From Tubiluchus corallicola (taxonomy: Eukaryota; Priapulida; Priapulimorpha; Priapulimorphida; Tubiluchidae), in the NCBI GenBank assembly GCA_030141605.1, contig JAQGDQ010000181.1:372378-436377 (forward strand): DNA of 64,000 nt, read 5' to 3'. Position numbers and translations under genes: made by a program. Shown here piece after piece: positions 1 through 11,800 of the stretch (its first letter is position 1; the number at the start of each line of letters is the position of its first letter). Under the pieces are notes generated by a model. That model worked only from the letters and a program-made list of their open reading frames with translations. It searched no databases and had not been told where the DNA came from.

Positions 1-660
1 AGTCACAGTTTTCCTTTTCCTAGCCCTAGCAGGTGATTGTTCTTCGTTACTTGTACATACGCTTTCTCTTTGCGGTTCTGCTGCTTTGTCTTTAATGTCA
101 GCCATCTTTCTTCTGTGATCCACAGTCGCAGTTTTTCTTTTCCTAGCCCTAGCAGGTAATTGTTCTTCTTTACTTGTACATACGCTTTCTCTTTGTGGTT
201 CTGCTGCTTTGTCTTTAGAGTCAGCCATCTTTATTCTGTTATCCACAGTCGCACATTTTCTTTTCCTAGCCCTAGCAGGTGATTGTTCTTCGTTACTTGT
301 ACGTACACTTTCTCTTTGCGGTTCCGCTGCTTTGTCTTTAGAGTCAGCCATCTTTCTTCTGTGATCCACAGTCGCAGTTTTTCTTTTCCTAGACCTAGCA
401 GGTGATTGTTCTTCGTTACTTGTACATACACCTTTACTTTGTGGTTCTGCTGCTTTGTCCCTATAGTCAGCCATCTTTCTTCTATTATTCGCAGATGGAG
501 TTTTCCTTTTCCTAGACCTAGCAGGTGGTTGTTTTTCACTACTTGTATGTTGTTCTTCGTTACTTGTAGGCAAACCTTCACTTTGCAGTTCGTCTTTACT
601 GTCAGCCATCTTTTGTCTATTATTCACAGTTGCAGTTTTTTTCCTAACAGGTGATTGTTC
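1..660 (-). repeat. 123 bp coding tandem repeat (41-aa unit, basic)
   Basis: The landmark CTAGCCCTAGCAGG or its variant recurs with its TAG at 21, 144, 267, 390 and 513, exactly 123 bp apart, and a shortened copy follows near 600-660. Being a multiple of three it preserves the reading frame. Each unit encodes a Ser-Asn-Glu-Glu-Gln segment, a SPARARKRK-type basic core, a His/Arg/Lys segment and MADSKDKAAEPQ. The array continues past the left edge, so its copy number is unknown. A basic repeated core suggests nucleic-acid or chromatin contact, or nuclear import; that is inference. Confidence 0.92.
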
Positions 661-3600
661 TTCGTTACTTGTATGTACACTTTCAATTTGCAGTTCTGTT
701 TCTGTTATAAAGGACACACTCCCCGTTTTCCTTGCAACATCACTTTTTGTTGATTCTGCTGTAAGTATATTTGTTGTTTGAGAAGTTTTTTGTTCCTTCA
801 CTTTTAGGCATTCAGGAAAAAGTCTTTTTCTAATTGCACTACGCTGTGCATTGGCACTGTGATCGATAACATCAGGAAATATGGTTTTATGGCATTGACT
901 GGAAGGTGACAGCTGACGTCCAGGGGATATAACAAAGCTCTCGTGATCGTTCACAGGGACGTCAATTGTGGACAGTGACGTGTGAAATGAGACGTCCGTA
1001 TTTGCTTCACATTCTTTGATACACCTTGCTGAACTCGCATGACTAGAAGAAATGCTGCTAATAAGTGACTGTGAGGGTGACTGCATAAGTCTCTCGCCAG
1101 GTGCAACAGCATTCTCAGCTTCAAAGCGCTTTCGATGTTTACTAAATGCAAGTTTAATAAGTTCACACTTTCGCAACCGTGGTAAAGGAACTGTTGCATT
1201 TCCTAACGGTTTGCAGAGGAACTGGGAGCTGCTCAAGGATGAGGTTAACAACGACTCATTACTTGCAGTGTTAAAAAGTTCCGACTTCCTTAGATTGTCA
1301 TTATCTATGTTATTAGTGACAAGTGAAAAACGTGTTCTGTTCATAATTTCATCATGAAGTTCAATTTCTACTGGCTCTGTGGTTAGGATCCCTGCTTCTC
1401 TTTCAATGTGGCTTTGACCAGGATCAAGGTTTGCATGAAACTCACGTGTTCCACTTGTCATTTCAACATAAGGTACAGTAATACTATCAGGCACAATATC
1501 TGTTGACTCGGGCACTATCGCATCTGAATTGTGAACATGGTTTACATGTGAAATCTCTAATCTTGTTTCAGAATGAAGCATTTCGTCATTTTCGGGAATG
1601 ACAATAGGTGACGCAGGTTCCTGAATTTCCTCGTGGTTGACTGTTTGTGCTGTGACGGATGATTCTTGATTGAAAAAGTGGTGAGCTTTTGAACTTCCAG
1701 CTTTAGGTCTCGTTTCATTATTAGGATCAGATATAAATGGTAATGTATCATTATCAGTCATACTACTGAATGATTCACCATCAGTTCGTTCAACGACTGT
1801 TGTCTTAGCCAAGCTCAGAGAAAGGTTTTTTGCTTCCTCATCAGATGTTATTTCTTCCTCATCGCTTATGTGTTCACCATCATTTAAATTTTTCTGCAAG
1901 CCGACTTTCTTTGCTATGAAAGGAATTTTTACCTTCAATATATTGCCTGTTCTTACCTTTCTGGATTTTTGCACTTTTCTATTTGAAAATTCACCTGACT
2001 TTTCCAAAGTGTTCAGATCCCCGTTACCCGACTTACTTGAGCGAGTTCTGACACGTCCTGAACATTTTAAACACTCTTGTTCGCTTGAAGAACTTTGCAC
2101 TGGTGATATTGACACGACTTTTGCATGAATTTCCGGTACATCATTGTTGCCCATCCTTTTCTTTTTCTGCAATGAATCCCTTTGTTGCTTGGGATCAGAT
2201 GCACTTTCTTTAGGATAATTGTCATTTTTAGATATCACCAACACAGTATTAACCTGTTCCAGAATTACTTCATTATCTACGTTTTTTAATTTTTCTTTCA
2301 TAGTTGATGGTGACATATGACTAGTGGCGTTAAGTAAAGTTTGTGCAGATATAAATGGAGATGTTGTTACGGTTTTGTTCTCGTTGTCATTATCTAACAA
2401 TGCAGCAGTATCTGCGGCAGGCGATGTTAACACGGATTTGTTAACAGTATCCGTGACTGATTCACTTGTAATTAGTGGAGTGAATGCTTCAACAGCAGAT
2501 GAAGGTGATATCGTTTCAGTTGTAGTAACTGACAAAGGCGGTATAACTTCATCAATGGCAACGGCCGAGGCTTGTGTTAAATTCATTTCAGGACTGGACA
2601 ATGAATGTGCAGATATTATTGGTGCAGATTCAACACTTCCAGTTGATGTTTTTTCGGATATGGTTAGTATAGATTCATTAGCTACAATTACAGCAGATAC
2701 AGATTTTGCAGAAGCTCCCCTGCTCTTTCTCGATAATGAACGAGTTTGCCTTCTCAAAACATCAGTGTTCAAGGATAGGTTGTTTTCCTCTGGTTTTTTA
2801 GTCTCCACAACAGCACTATCAGAGTTCACGGTTACTTCTGACACACTGTCACTTACAATTGCCGCACCATTTGCAGTTGGTTCAAGTATTTCATTAATAT
2901 CAGGCTTCTCTTTAGCTAACACAGTAAAAGAAGCATCATCTTTGCTTTCCTTATTTTCTACTAGCTGCTTCAAAAGTTTCTCATGATTTTCGGATTTTCT
3001 CATTATGTTACTGTCTTGCGACTGTTTCAGTATGAATTGATCATCACTGTCAAAGCCAATCAGTTCAGCATCTTGTAAAAGACTTCCTGATGTGCAAGCA
3101 TACCTCAAGTTGGGTATTTCAATATCCTCGGTAATATCATGTGTACGTCTAACTCTATTGAGAAAACTTGTTGATCCCCTAAATAAATCTAGACTGCCAA
3201 GCTCAAACCATCCTCGAAAGTGATTGCTTTCCTCATTTATGGTTTCCTCCGTCACTTCCTGGGAAGGTCCTGCAGATCGTAAACCACTGGAAAGCTCAGT
3301 AGCTGGATTGTGCGACTTAGAAGTACCAGAAGAACGGAGGTTACAATGTCCTTTGACTCCAGACTTCAGTGACACCTTCGATTCCCTATTCAATGTATTT
3401 ATATCATTTACCTTATTCCACGCTTCTTCACCTTTTTCTGCAGAATCCTCCACACTTTTCTCTTTGGTTTCTTTAGATGTTTCACCTTCGTGTTTCGTCT
3501 TTTTGCTAAGGTTTAGAACTTTAGCATTACCTGCATCAGTCTGTCTCTTGGAATAATTGATACCAGCATTTTGCTCAGATAAGTGAATGTCATCAATAAG

Positions 3601-3788
3601 TTCACTTGTTCCACTTTCAAGTGATGCAAACATCTCGTCGTACTTAATTGCTAGAGATTTGCTACGTTCTGTTTCTGTGTGAGAATCATCAAATCTCTCC
3701 TCATCTCCAGGCTCAGGTGTACCTACTTCAAAAATCTCTTCTTGTGTTCGTTGTTTAGTGTCCGCTGCAGAATCATTTCGTATGTTAA
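1..3788 (-). CDS. Downstream half of the giant exon: Ser/Thr-rich region ending in basic repeats (partial)
   Basis: This minus-strand frame is open from the transposon boundary to the left edge (about 1262 codons with no stop). It is in phase with the exon upstream of the transposon once one TTAA copy is removed. The protein is rich in Ser, Thr, Glu, Asn and Val, with scattered basic clusters (around 2010-2060 and 2700-2770) that may be nuclear localisation signals. From about 660 to 1 it becomes a tandem array with an ARKRK core. Keeping over 1200 codons open below a disabling insertion argues that the insertion is recent, polymorphic or spliced out. Several plus-strand open frames here (e.g. 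2324-2986, 3224-3556) are antisense shadows. Confidence 0.83.
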
Positions 3789-5799
3789 GAGTCATTCCGT
3801 GAGAAAATCAGCAAAATAGTGGAAGGTGACAAATCACCGATTTTGTTCATATTCACAGGGTTTGATGGTCCCCTCAGATGTACCCCACAGCCAAAATATT
3901 AGATTTCAGAAATGAGCCGTTTCGGAGAAAAGCCGCCATTTTGATTTTTTTCGGATTTTGGCCATTTTGGCGTAAAAAATTGCCCATTATTTCTCACGTT
4001 ATTACAGACAGTAAATGAGCGATCCAGCACTAGTTAATTGGTGATATATATAGTAGGGGTCTTACCCTACCGTACCATTATCGTTGCCAAATTGAACCTC
4101 CTTTTCAGTTGGTGTCATCAGATTGCAAAAGATACGTGTCTGCTGCTGCTGAATTTAGACGCCATTTTGAAATCCCCGTAACTCCACTGGGGCGGGTATT
4201 GGGGGACTAATCAATATATTTTTATTTGCAGCTTGACTAGTCCTACAAATGCATGAAATAAAATTTTGGCCAGCGATCTCCCAAGAATCCAGAATTTTTA
4301 GCCGAAGTTGCTCTTTTTTGCCATTTTCACAACCTTGACCTATATTTAGCTATTCGCTTTGGATGACGGTGTTGCCATTAGAATCGATACAAAGTGCAGC
4401 AACGTCAATGTTTATAGTAGTCATGGACTGGCTTTAGATGTCTGGGCACTCCTAGCAACCAGGCCCCTCATCAGGGGCCCATTCCCTTCGAAGGGCCCCT
4501 GTGACGATTACAACATAGTGATTTTTATAATCTGTATAAAACACGGAATAGTTTCATGTACATAATAACAGTTTCGTGTACAAGTGCTCGGGCTATATAC
4601 CTATGGCCCGTGGATCAATACGGAGGCCTCGGGAGGGCCCCACTCTCTTGACTGAAAAATAGACTTCAGTCAAAAAGGTTTAGTGTCGCTTTCTAAACAA
4701 GATTCTAAAGTAAGGCGGACAAGGCGAGGCAAGGCACTATTTGTGAAATTGTGTTGAAACCGCCGCGAGCATCGAATATAACATGTTGCGAGCCAATTTT
4801 TAAAACGCGCACAGCTTTGTGTGGTCTTGTATTCAACAGGCGAATAGTTGTCAGTCCCTGATATTTTTCCTCAAATCAATTCGAGTTAATAGTTAGTTAG
4901 TTACTAATACCCTGGTGTGGCAACTGCGACAACCAGACTTCTGCTTACTAACAACGGGCATTAACAAAAAAAACTGGTTAAGAAACGCAGCAAAGGTTAG
5001 TACGACCCTGCCTCGGCCGTTACATACTAATTCCGACTCTGTGCAACGTATGTTTCAAGCCATTCGCTCATATTGTATTTAACCGCTAGGTTTCCACCGT
5101 CTTGTAAAGATATACGCATATACACCGACTACCATATTCAACTAAACTCTAACGAGAATCAGGGCGCTGACACTTATAATCACAAATTTTCAAAATAACA
5201 AAAAGAGAAACAACAAATTCTTTACGTCCACGACTATTTTTTATTCGCCAATATTCAATGAAAAGTCGCACTATAGTAAATAATAATAAGCTAATAATTG
5301 ATAATACATACAGTAAGCTGCTACTATGTGTTGCTATGGTAACCTCCTTATCAAAAGAGACACAGAGAGACAGAGAGAGTCACAGAGAGACAGAGAGAGT
5401 CACAGAGAGACAGAGAAAGAGACAGAGAGACACATAGAGACAGAGACAGAGAGAGAGAGACACACAGAGATAGAGAGACAGAGAGAGACACAGAGAAACA
5501 GAAAGAGACAGAGAGAGACACACAGAGACAGAGAGACACAGAGAGAGAGACAGACAGAGACAGAGAGAGAGACAGAGAGAGAGACACAAAGAGACACAGA
5601 GAGACAGAAGAGACACAGAGAGACGGAGAGAGACAGAGAGAGGCACAGAGACACAGAGAGCGACACAGAGAGACACACAGAGAGAGAGACAGAGAGATAA
5701 ACGCACAGAGAGAGAAACACAGAGAGACACAGAGAGACAGAGAGGGAAACAGAAAGACAGAGAGAGAGAGATAGAGAGAGACACAGAGAGACAGAAACA

Positions 5800-5866
<67 letters not shown>

Positions 5867-8800
5867 ACATGGAGAGACAGAGAGAGACACAGACAGACAC
5901 AGAGAGAGACAAAGAGAGACAGAGATAGACACAGAGAGACAGAAAGAGACACAGAGAGACACAGAGAGACAGAGAGAGACACAGAGAGAGAGACAGACAG
6001 AGACACAAAGAGACACAGAGAGACAGAAAGAGACAGAAGAGACGGAGAGAGACACAGAGAGACAGAGAGAGGCACAGAGACACAGAGAGACAGAGAGCGA
6101 CACAGAGAGACACACACAGAGAGAAACACAGAGAGAGACACAGAGAGACAGAGAGAGACACAGAGAGACAGAGAGGGACACAGAAAGACAGAGAGACAGA
6201 CAGAGACAGAGAGAGAGACAGAGAGAGAGACAGAAACAGAGACACACACACACACAGACATGGAGAGACAGAGAGAGACACAGAGAGAGACAGAGACAGA
6301 CACAGAGAGACACAGAGAGACAGAGAGAGAGACACAGAGAGACAGAGAGAGACACAGAGAGACAGAGAGAGACACAGAGAGACAGAGAGAGAGACACAGA
6401 GAGATAGAGAGAGACACAGAGAGACACAGAGAGATAAAGAGAGACAGAGACAGAGAGAGAGTGACAGAGAGAGACACACAGAGAGAGACAGAGAGATCCA
6501 GAGTGAGACACACAGAGACAGAGAGAGACACAGAGAGACACAGAAAGAGACAGACAGAGAGAGAGAGAGACAGAAACTGTAATTTATCGTTTCTTTTTGA
6601 AATTTTCATTTTTTTATTCAGAATTATGAATAATTCGTACTAATTTTTTTCCGATTTAGGTCACATTCAAGATCGAATCTCGTCAATTTATGGACGAGCT
6701 GGCCAAAATTTTATTAATGACCTAAGTATGCCTGGTCAAGCTGTAAATAAACATATATTAATTATACTTCAAATACCCGCCCCAGTGGAGTTATGAGAAT
6801 TTTAAAACAGGGTGTCATTCAGACGGTAGCAGACACACATCTTTCATGAGCTCATGATACCTACTGAAAGAGAATCTCAATTCATCAAACTCAATGTGGC
6901 AATAGGGCAAGACCCCTACTATATATACCACCCAGCAACTAGTCCTGGATCATTCATTTACTGCCTGTAATGATGTGACAAATATAGGTCATTTTTTACG
7001 TCAAAATGGCCAAAATCCAAAAAAAATCAAAATGGCGGCCTATCTCCGAAACGGCTCATTTTTGATATCTAATATTTTGGCTGTGGGGTACATCTGAGGG
7101 GATCATCCAACCCTGTGAATATGAACAAAATCGGTGATTTGTCACCTTCCACTATTTTTTGACTTTTGCATGGTTTTCTCGCGGAATGACTCTTAATAGT
7201 CTCAGCAGTTTCATCAAGCTCATCCTCTTCGTCAAAAACCTTGCCGGAATTTTCTTCACTGTTGGAACTTTTTTCACCACTGGAAGGTTCATCGCAGGAC
7301 ACACTCAATTCAGGCTCAAGCTTTGACTTTTCACTAATGTTATTTCCTTTATCACTCTTTAAATAACTGTTAATCGGTAATCGGTGATTGCTCTTTTCTA
7401 CATGTTCAACTTCTACTTTGTCACCTTCAATAGAAACGTCATCTGAAAAATCGCTGAGGGAGTTTTTGCTTAAATGCCGTGGCAATGTTTTATCTAAGTT
7501 CATTTCAACATTCTCGCCAGAGGAAGTTGCTGGCTCAGTTCCCCCAAGCTTATTATCATTTCTAAGTTCTTTATTTTTAACACCTGATTCAGAATTTATT
7601 ATACTGAACTGTGATTTTTGTTGTGGAGATATGCTACACTTCTCATAATCAGTATCTTGTTTCTTAGCAGACGCTTTTTCTTCACCTGCAGGGTATTCAC
7701 ATTTCTTAAAAATACTTTCTAAGCTTTCTCCTGCTGCCAAATTGCCACCTTCATCAAAATCTGATTGTTTCCTACCTGTAGGTGTGTTACCTTCTGAACT
7801 ACTATCACTATCACCCATTTCTCTGCTAATAGTTTTTCTATTAAGATTTACTTTAGTCTCGTTTTCAGCGTCAATATTACATACAGATTTTGATTCTGTA
7901 TCATCTGAAGATTTTTCGTTTTCTGAGCAGCTTCTACTGATATCACCTGCTTCTTCATCATCATTAATTCTCTTTACATTGTTCTCTTCATTTAGGGCAG
8001 ATTCTGTGCTTCTGCTAGTAGGTTTTAACAAAATACCATCATTACCTAATTCACCAACATTTTTGTTGTAATCCGATATCGCAAATATTCTTTCTTCAAT
8101 TGTGTCACCACTAACCAACTCACCGAACACTGATTTTAAGCTCTTTTCCTCTGGTACATTTAGTTCCTCTTCTTCCCCATCTTCTTTGTCCACCGTTGAC
8201 TTTGATTCCTCCTCCTCCATTTCTATTTTTTCGCCAACACTAACAACTTCCGACTCGAATTTCTGATCAAAGTACTCAACAGAACTATGTTTTCCATATT
8301 CATAACAAGTTTCAAGTTTACTAATTTTTTCATTTTGCATTTTACCTTGTCTATTGTCTTTCAAGCTACTTTCTTCTACTTCTTGTTCTTCTTCTTCCAT
8401 TTCCTCTTCGTCATCTGACGATAAATCTGACGTAATGTCTCCATGAGATTTCGACAAACATTTTTCACTTTGCAAGCCCTCTTTAGATGTGTCTTTTGAT
8501 TTGTTCTTTTCATTTTCACTCATATTATCAGGTTCCTCCTTGTCATCTTCTGATGACCTCATCTCCATGACCTGATAGGAATCCCCATTTTTGTCTTCTG
8601 ATCTCTCTTTAGTTTCAATGTCTGATTCTTGGGTTTCATGTTCCTCTTGTTCGTTGTCATTTTCCTCTTCCTCATCACTAGACGTAGACTCTGATTCAGT
8701 GTTCTCTTCGACTTGATCGTCACCATTCATAAGAGATTCGACATCTGTATCGTGATCAGTCATTCTTTGATCATCAATTTGAAAGATATCGAAGTCATCA

Positions 8801-11800
8801 CTTTCAGCGTCAATTTCTTCCATTATAACGAGTGTGTCATCTAGTTTGCTTTGAGCATCATCTTTGTCTTCATCCTAAAAATTAAAATGAAATTATGAAA
8901 TAACTAGTTGCAAATTCCTCCTGTCAAACATTACAGGCAATGCCCATGTGACCCACATCTAAATCGTTAAATATGAACTAGATATTATTTTTGTTAGACT
9001 CGTCCTAAGTATGAGTATGAGTGCGCAATGTGGGCAACCTTCATTACAGTACTTTCAATTTTTCCATTTCTCTCCAAAGGGCTTTAAAATATTAAAATGC
9101 CAAATACTATCACACTTAAATTGTTCTCAACTTCTCCGTGAAAATAAATTAAATTATAACCGTGCACAATGCTTCTTTGCAGCACTAAATTTACGTAGAA
9201 CATGGGCCTAAAGGAGAAATTTAAACATGATTATTAATGTGTGCTTGCAAAGCAAAATCGTCCATAAGCTGGCAATTAAGCTTTTCATCGCTCTATGTTT
9301 TTTCTAAGCTGAGATAATCCATGTTGAAGTTCAGGTGCACGCTACACACTGAAAAACGTAATCCTGAGAAAAGCGCTGTTAAAGTCAGCCATTGTTTTTT
9401 TTGTCGCGTCTCTACGAAACACATAGCAACTGTGCTACGGAAGTTACACTTAAATCCAGTAGATGGCTCTTCCTGACGAAGATCTAGTCTTGTGAACAGA
9501 AAAAATCCAAAGCAAAATGGTTGCTTCCACGAGCTACAATCGTAGTTAGAAAATACAAGTTGTTTTACAATTACAGTACTAGTTTCTAAGCAGAAAAGTG
9601 GGTAAGGAGTGATAAAATTAGACTTTTTGCATTTTTGGAAACTGAAAATTGGATGACGGCTGTATTGTTTAACGAATGGTTAGTGAAATGGTAGACAACT
9701 GTACTGCCCATGTAGTCAGCACATCATTGAAACACATTACAGTTGCGTTTTGCCTGCAAACACCACATCACTTATTCAGCCCTGTGATCAAGGCATTATT
9801 CGAACACTGAAGGCATACTATAGAAGAGAAATGCGGACGAGAGTGTTAGAAGCAATAGATTCAGACGATGCCATTGATCAATTAACCGCAAATGACCTAG
9901 CCTCCTGAACGCTTTACATGTACTGGCTATGTCGTGGAGCAATTGTAAGTGAGCAGCCAACATTGGAGGAATTTTTGTAATATTTGCACAGAAACAGACC
10001 TGTGTGATTTGGAAAAATATACTATATTATTTATTATTAATTCACTTATATAAATTCATATTTTAAAATATTTTTTCCAATTTTTAACTGCACAAAAGAA
10101 TTTAGGCATTACTTCATTTCTAAAATTGATTAAAAGCCTTTGCAGTGCATAGTAACCTGATGACTCATACTTCTATAGCAGTAACACTACACCCATCGGT
10201 TAATAGGTTCAGTTGGTTAACTGGATCAAAACACGTCAGTCCCAAAGTGAGTCTATTAAACGGTGACTACTGTATTAATATTATGTGGATTCAAGTGTAT
10301 GGTGTTATAGTTGTATTACCTTAATTTACTCACACATGTACTATATAATAAATTACTATAAACTAAATAATATACTACAAAAATACTAAAATCATTAGCA
10401 CTAAGTGCTGTATATAGTATAATCAGCTAAAAAATGAAATTTAAACCTGATAGACGTCTACAGAATTTGTTGCTTTGTCAATAGAGAAGAGTGGCTGATG
10501 CTGATCTGAAGGTTCGGTGCCAAGTACGGGTGCCATCACTTGTAAGTTGAAACTCTGGAAAAGCACACGAAAAATTATTTACAACATGCTCATATAAAAA
10601 AATCACATACTGCAGACTTAGTAGCGATATGTGACAAAGACTCTGACTATCTCTCTTTCCTATCTCTCCTTGCAAAAAAAAACAAGAGCAAAGAAAGAAA
10701 GAGAATCATGGCAAACTAAGTAAAATCTAAAAAATGCAACATACATCCAAGATTCGATTGCATAGGTCAGTTTGGGCAGGTTTCAGCAGATATTTAGTGA
10801 CAGCTAGCATATCATTTCCTCGCAATTTGAGAGGCACTTCGTGCAAAAGCATAGAATTCAATTCTTCAAGCCAACGCCAAAAACGTGTCGGTGCTGGAGT
10901 ATCTAAAACAAACAAGGATAACCACATTAATTATATATGCTAGCATAACTCACTAATGGTATTTAACTGAGTGCAAAAATGGACAGCAAAGGAAAGAGAA
11001 GACGAAGACAGGAGAGACATATTCCATAAAAAGACTAAGGTTCTGTTTAATATACGGACTGTGGTGAGAAACGCTCAAGACATGCCAGACGGCCAGCATG
11101 GTGAAGACACATGATAAGAACTTTGAATTGAAATAAAACAACAAATGGGATGATCGGGCATTTGCAAAATGTAAAAAAATTCAAGATCGGGCAAATAACA
11201 ATTTTCAAACATAAATTTAAGCAAATTTTTCATTTTTTCTTTTGAAGTCAAGTGAGTATACCGAGTGCTTTCTTTCGAAGTTCCGCTGTTTCACTCTTTC
11301 CTAGTATGTCTGTGGTCATTTTCACTGCAAGGATGTATTTAAGGTACTGCGTGCAGGTCAGACCATCCGGTAAAGACATGAGCACTTTGTAAGCTAACGA
11401 GTAAATGATATCCTTGTGCTCTGGTTTAAAAAGTGTCACCTACATAGCAAAAAACACATTTTAATTGGTGTTATGTGAATCTATGTATGATCCAACACAT
11501 CGTCATTATAATCAAGTTCTGTGATGCAAAGTAATATTAACCTTGAAGTTTAAAATAATATTTCTCTGAACAAAAGTATTTGACAACTGCATTAAACCTA
11601 ACAGTCCTGTTTTTGAAATGCAGGAAAAAAAATTAGACTGATGTTAGCAACAAACAATAAGGACGGTTGTGGAAAGGCTTTAACATAAGTTCTTCTGAAC
11701 CTGTTTGCCAATCCTTTCAACTATGTATGTGTATGTGGTTGCATAGCAAAATCATCAATAAGTCGGCAATTAAGGATTTCTAGTTATTCACATATCCTGA

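Larger units (their letters stand above)
3789..7192. mobile_element. 3.4 kb long-TIR DNA transposon with TTAA target duplication (Kolobok- or piggyBac-like, non-autonomous)
   Basis: The two ends are inverted copies. The left terminus begins GAGTCATTCCG and the right terminus ends CGGAATGACTC, each bounded by TTAA (3785-3788 and 7193-7196). The inverted similarity runs about 490 bp inward (3789-4278 against 7192-6695), with blocks such as the segment ending CCACAGCCAAAATATTAG almost identical and others diverged. TTAA targets are known for piggyBac and Kolobok families. The purine-purine start (GA) fits Kolobok better than the CC-type piggyBac terminus. A TA duplication (Tc1/mariner-like) cannot be excluded because TTAA contains TA. 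No transposase frame is visible inside, so it looks non-autonomous. Confidence 0.85.
8875..10446 (-). other. Last intron before the giant exon (carries transposon remnants)
   Basis: 1.57 kb AT-rich intron between the donor after 10447 and the acceptor before 8874. It holds one copy of a dispersed repeat (about 9237-9640), a decayed Tigger-like transposase (9640-9970) and, near 10190-10275, sequence resembling the 3' end of a Tigger element, ending in ACGGTGACTACTGTA. Confidence 0.6.

Noticed and set aside
231-581. Minus-strand 116-codon frame with a repeated LLGLGK-type unit
   Set aside because: It is an alternate frame of the same 123 bp repeats. The frame continuous with the rest of the giant exon reads the SPARARKRK unit.
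2324-3556. Plus-strand open frames of 110-220 codons (2324-2986, 3224-3556 and others to 654)
   Set aside because: They are antisense to the giant minus-strand exon, whose frame is continuous and matches the exon model; the plus-strand proteins show no family features.
4279-5347. A transposase gene inside the TTAA element
   Set aside because: No open frame of useful length or DDE-type motif was found on either strand, so the element is called non-autonomous.
5326-6643. Long open frames on both strands (up to about 400 codons) encoding Ser/Leu/Cys/Val or Glu/Arg/Thr proteins
   Set aside because: They lie wholly within the CAGAGA/CA microsatellite; any stop-free dinucleotide or hexanucleotide repeat gives such frames. 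No domain, start context or splice logic supports coding.
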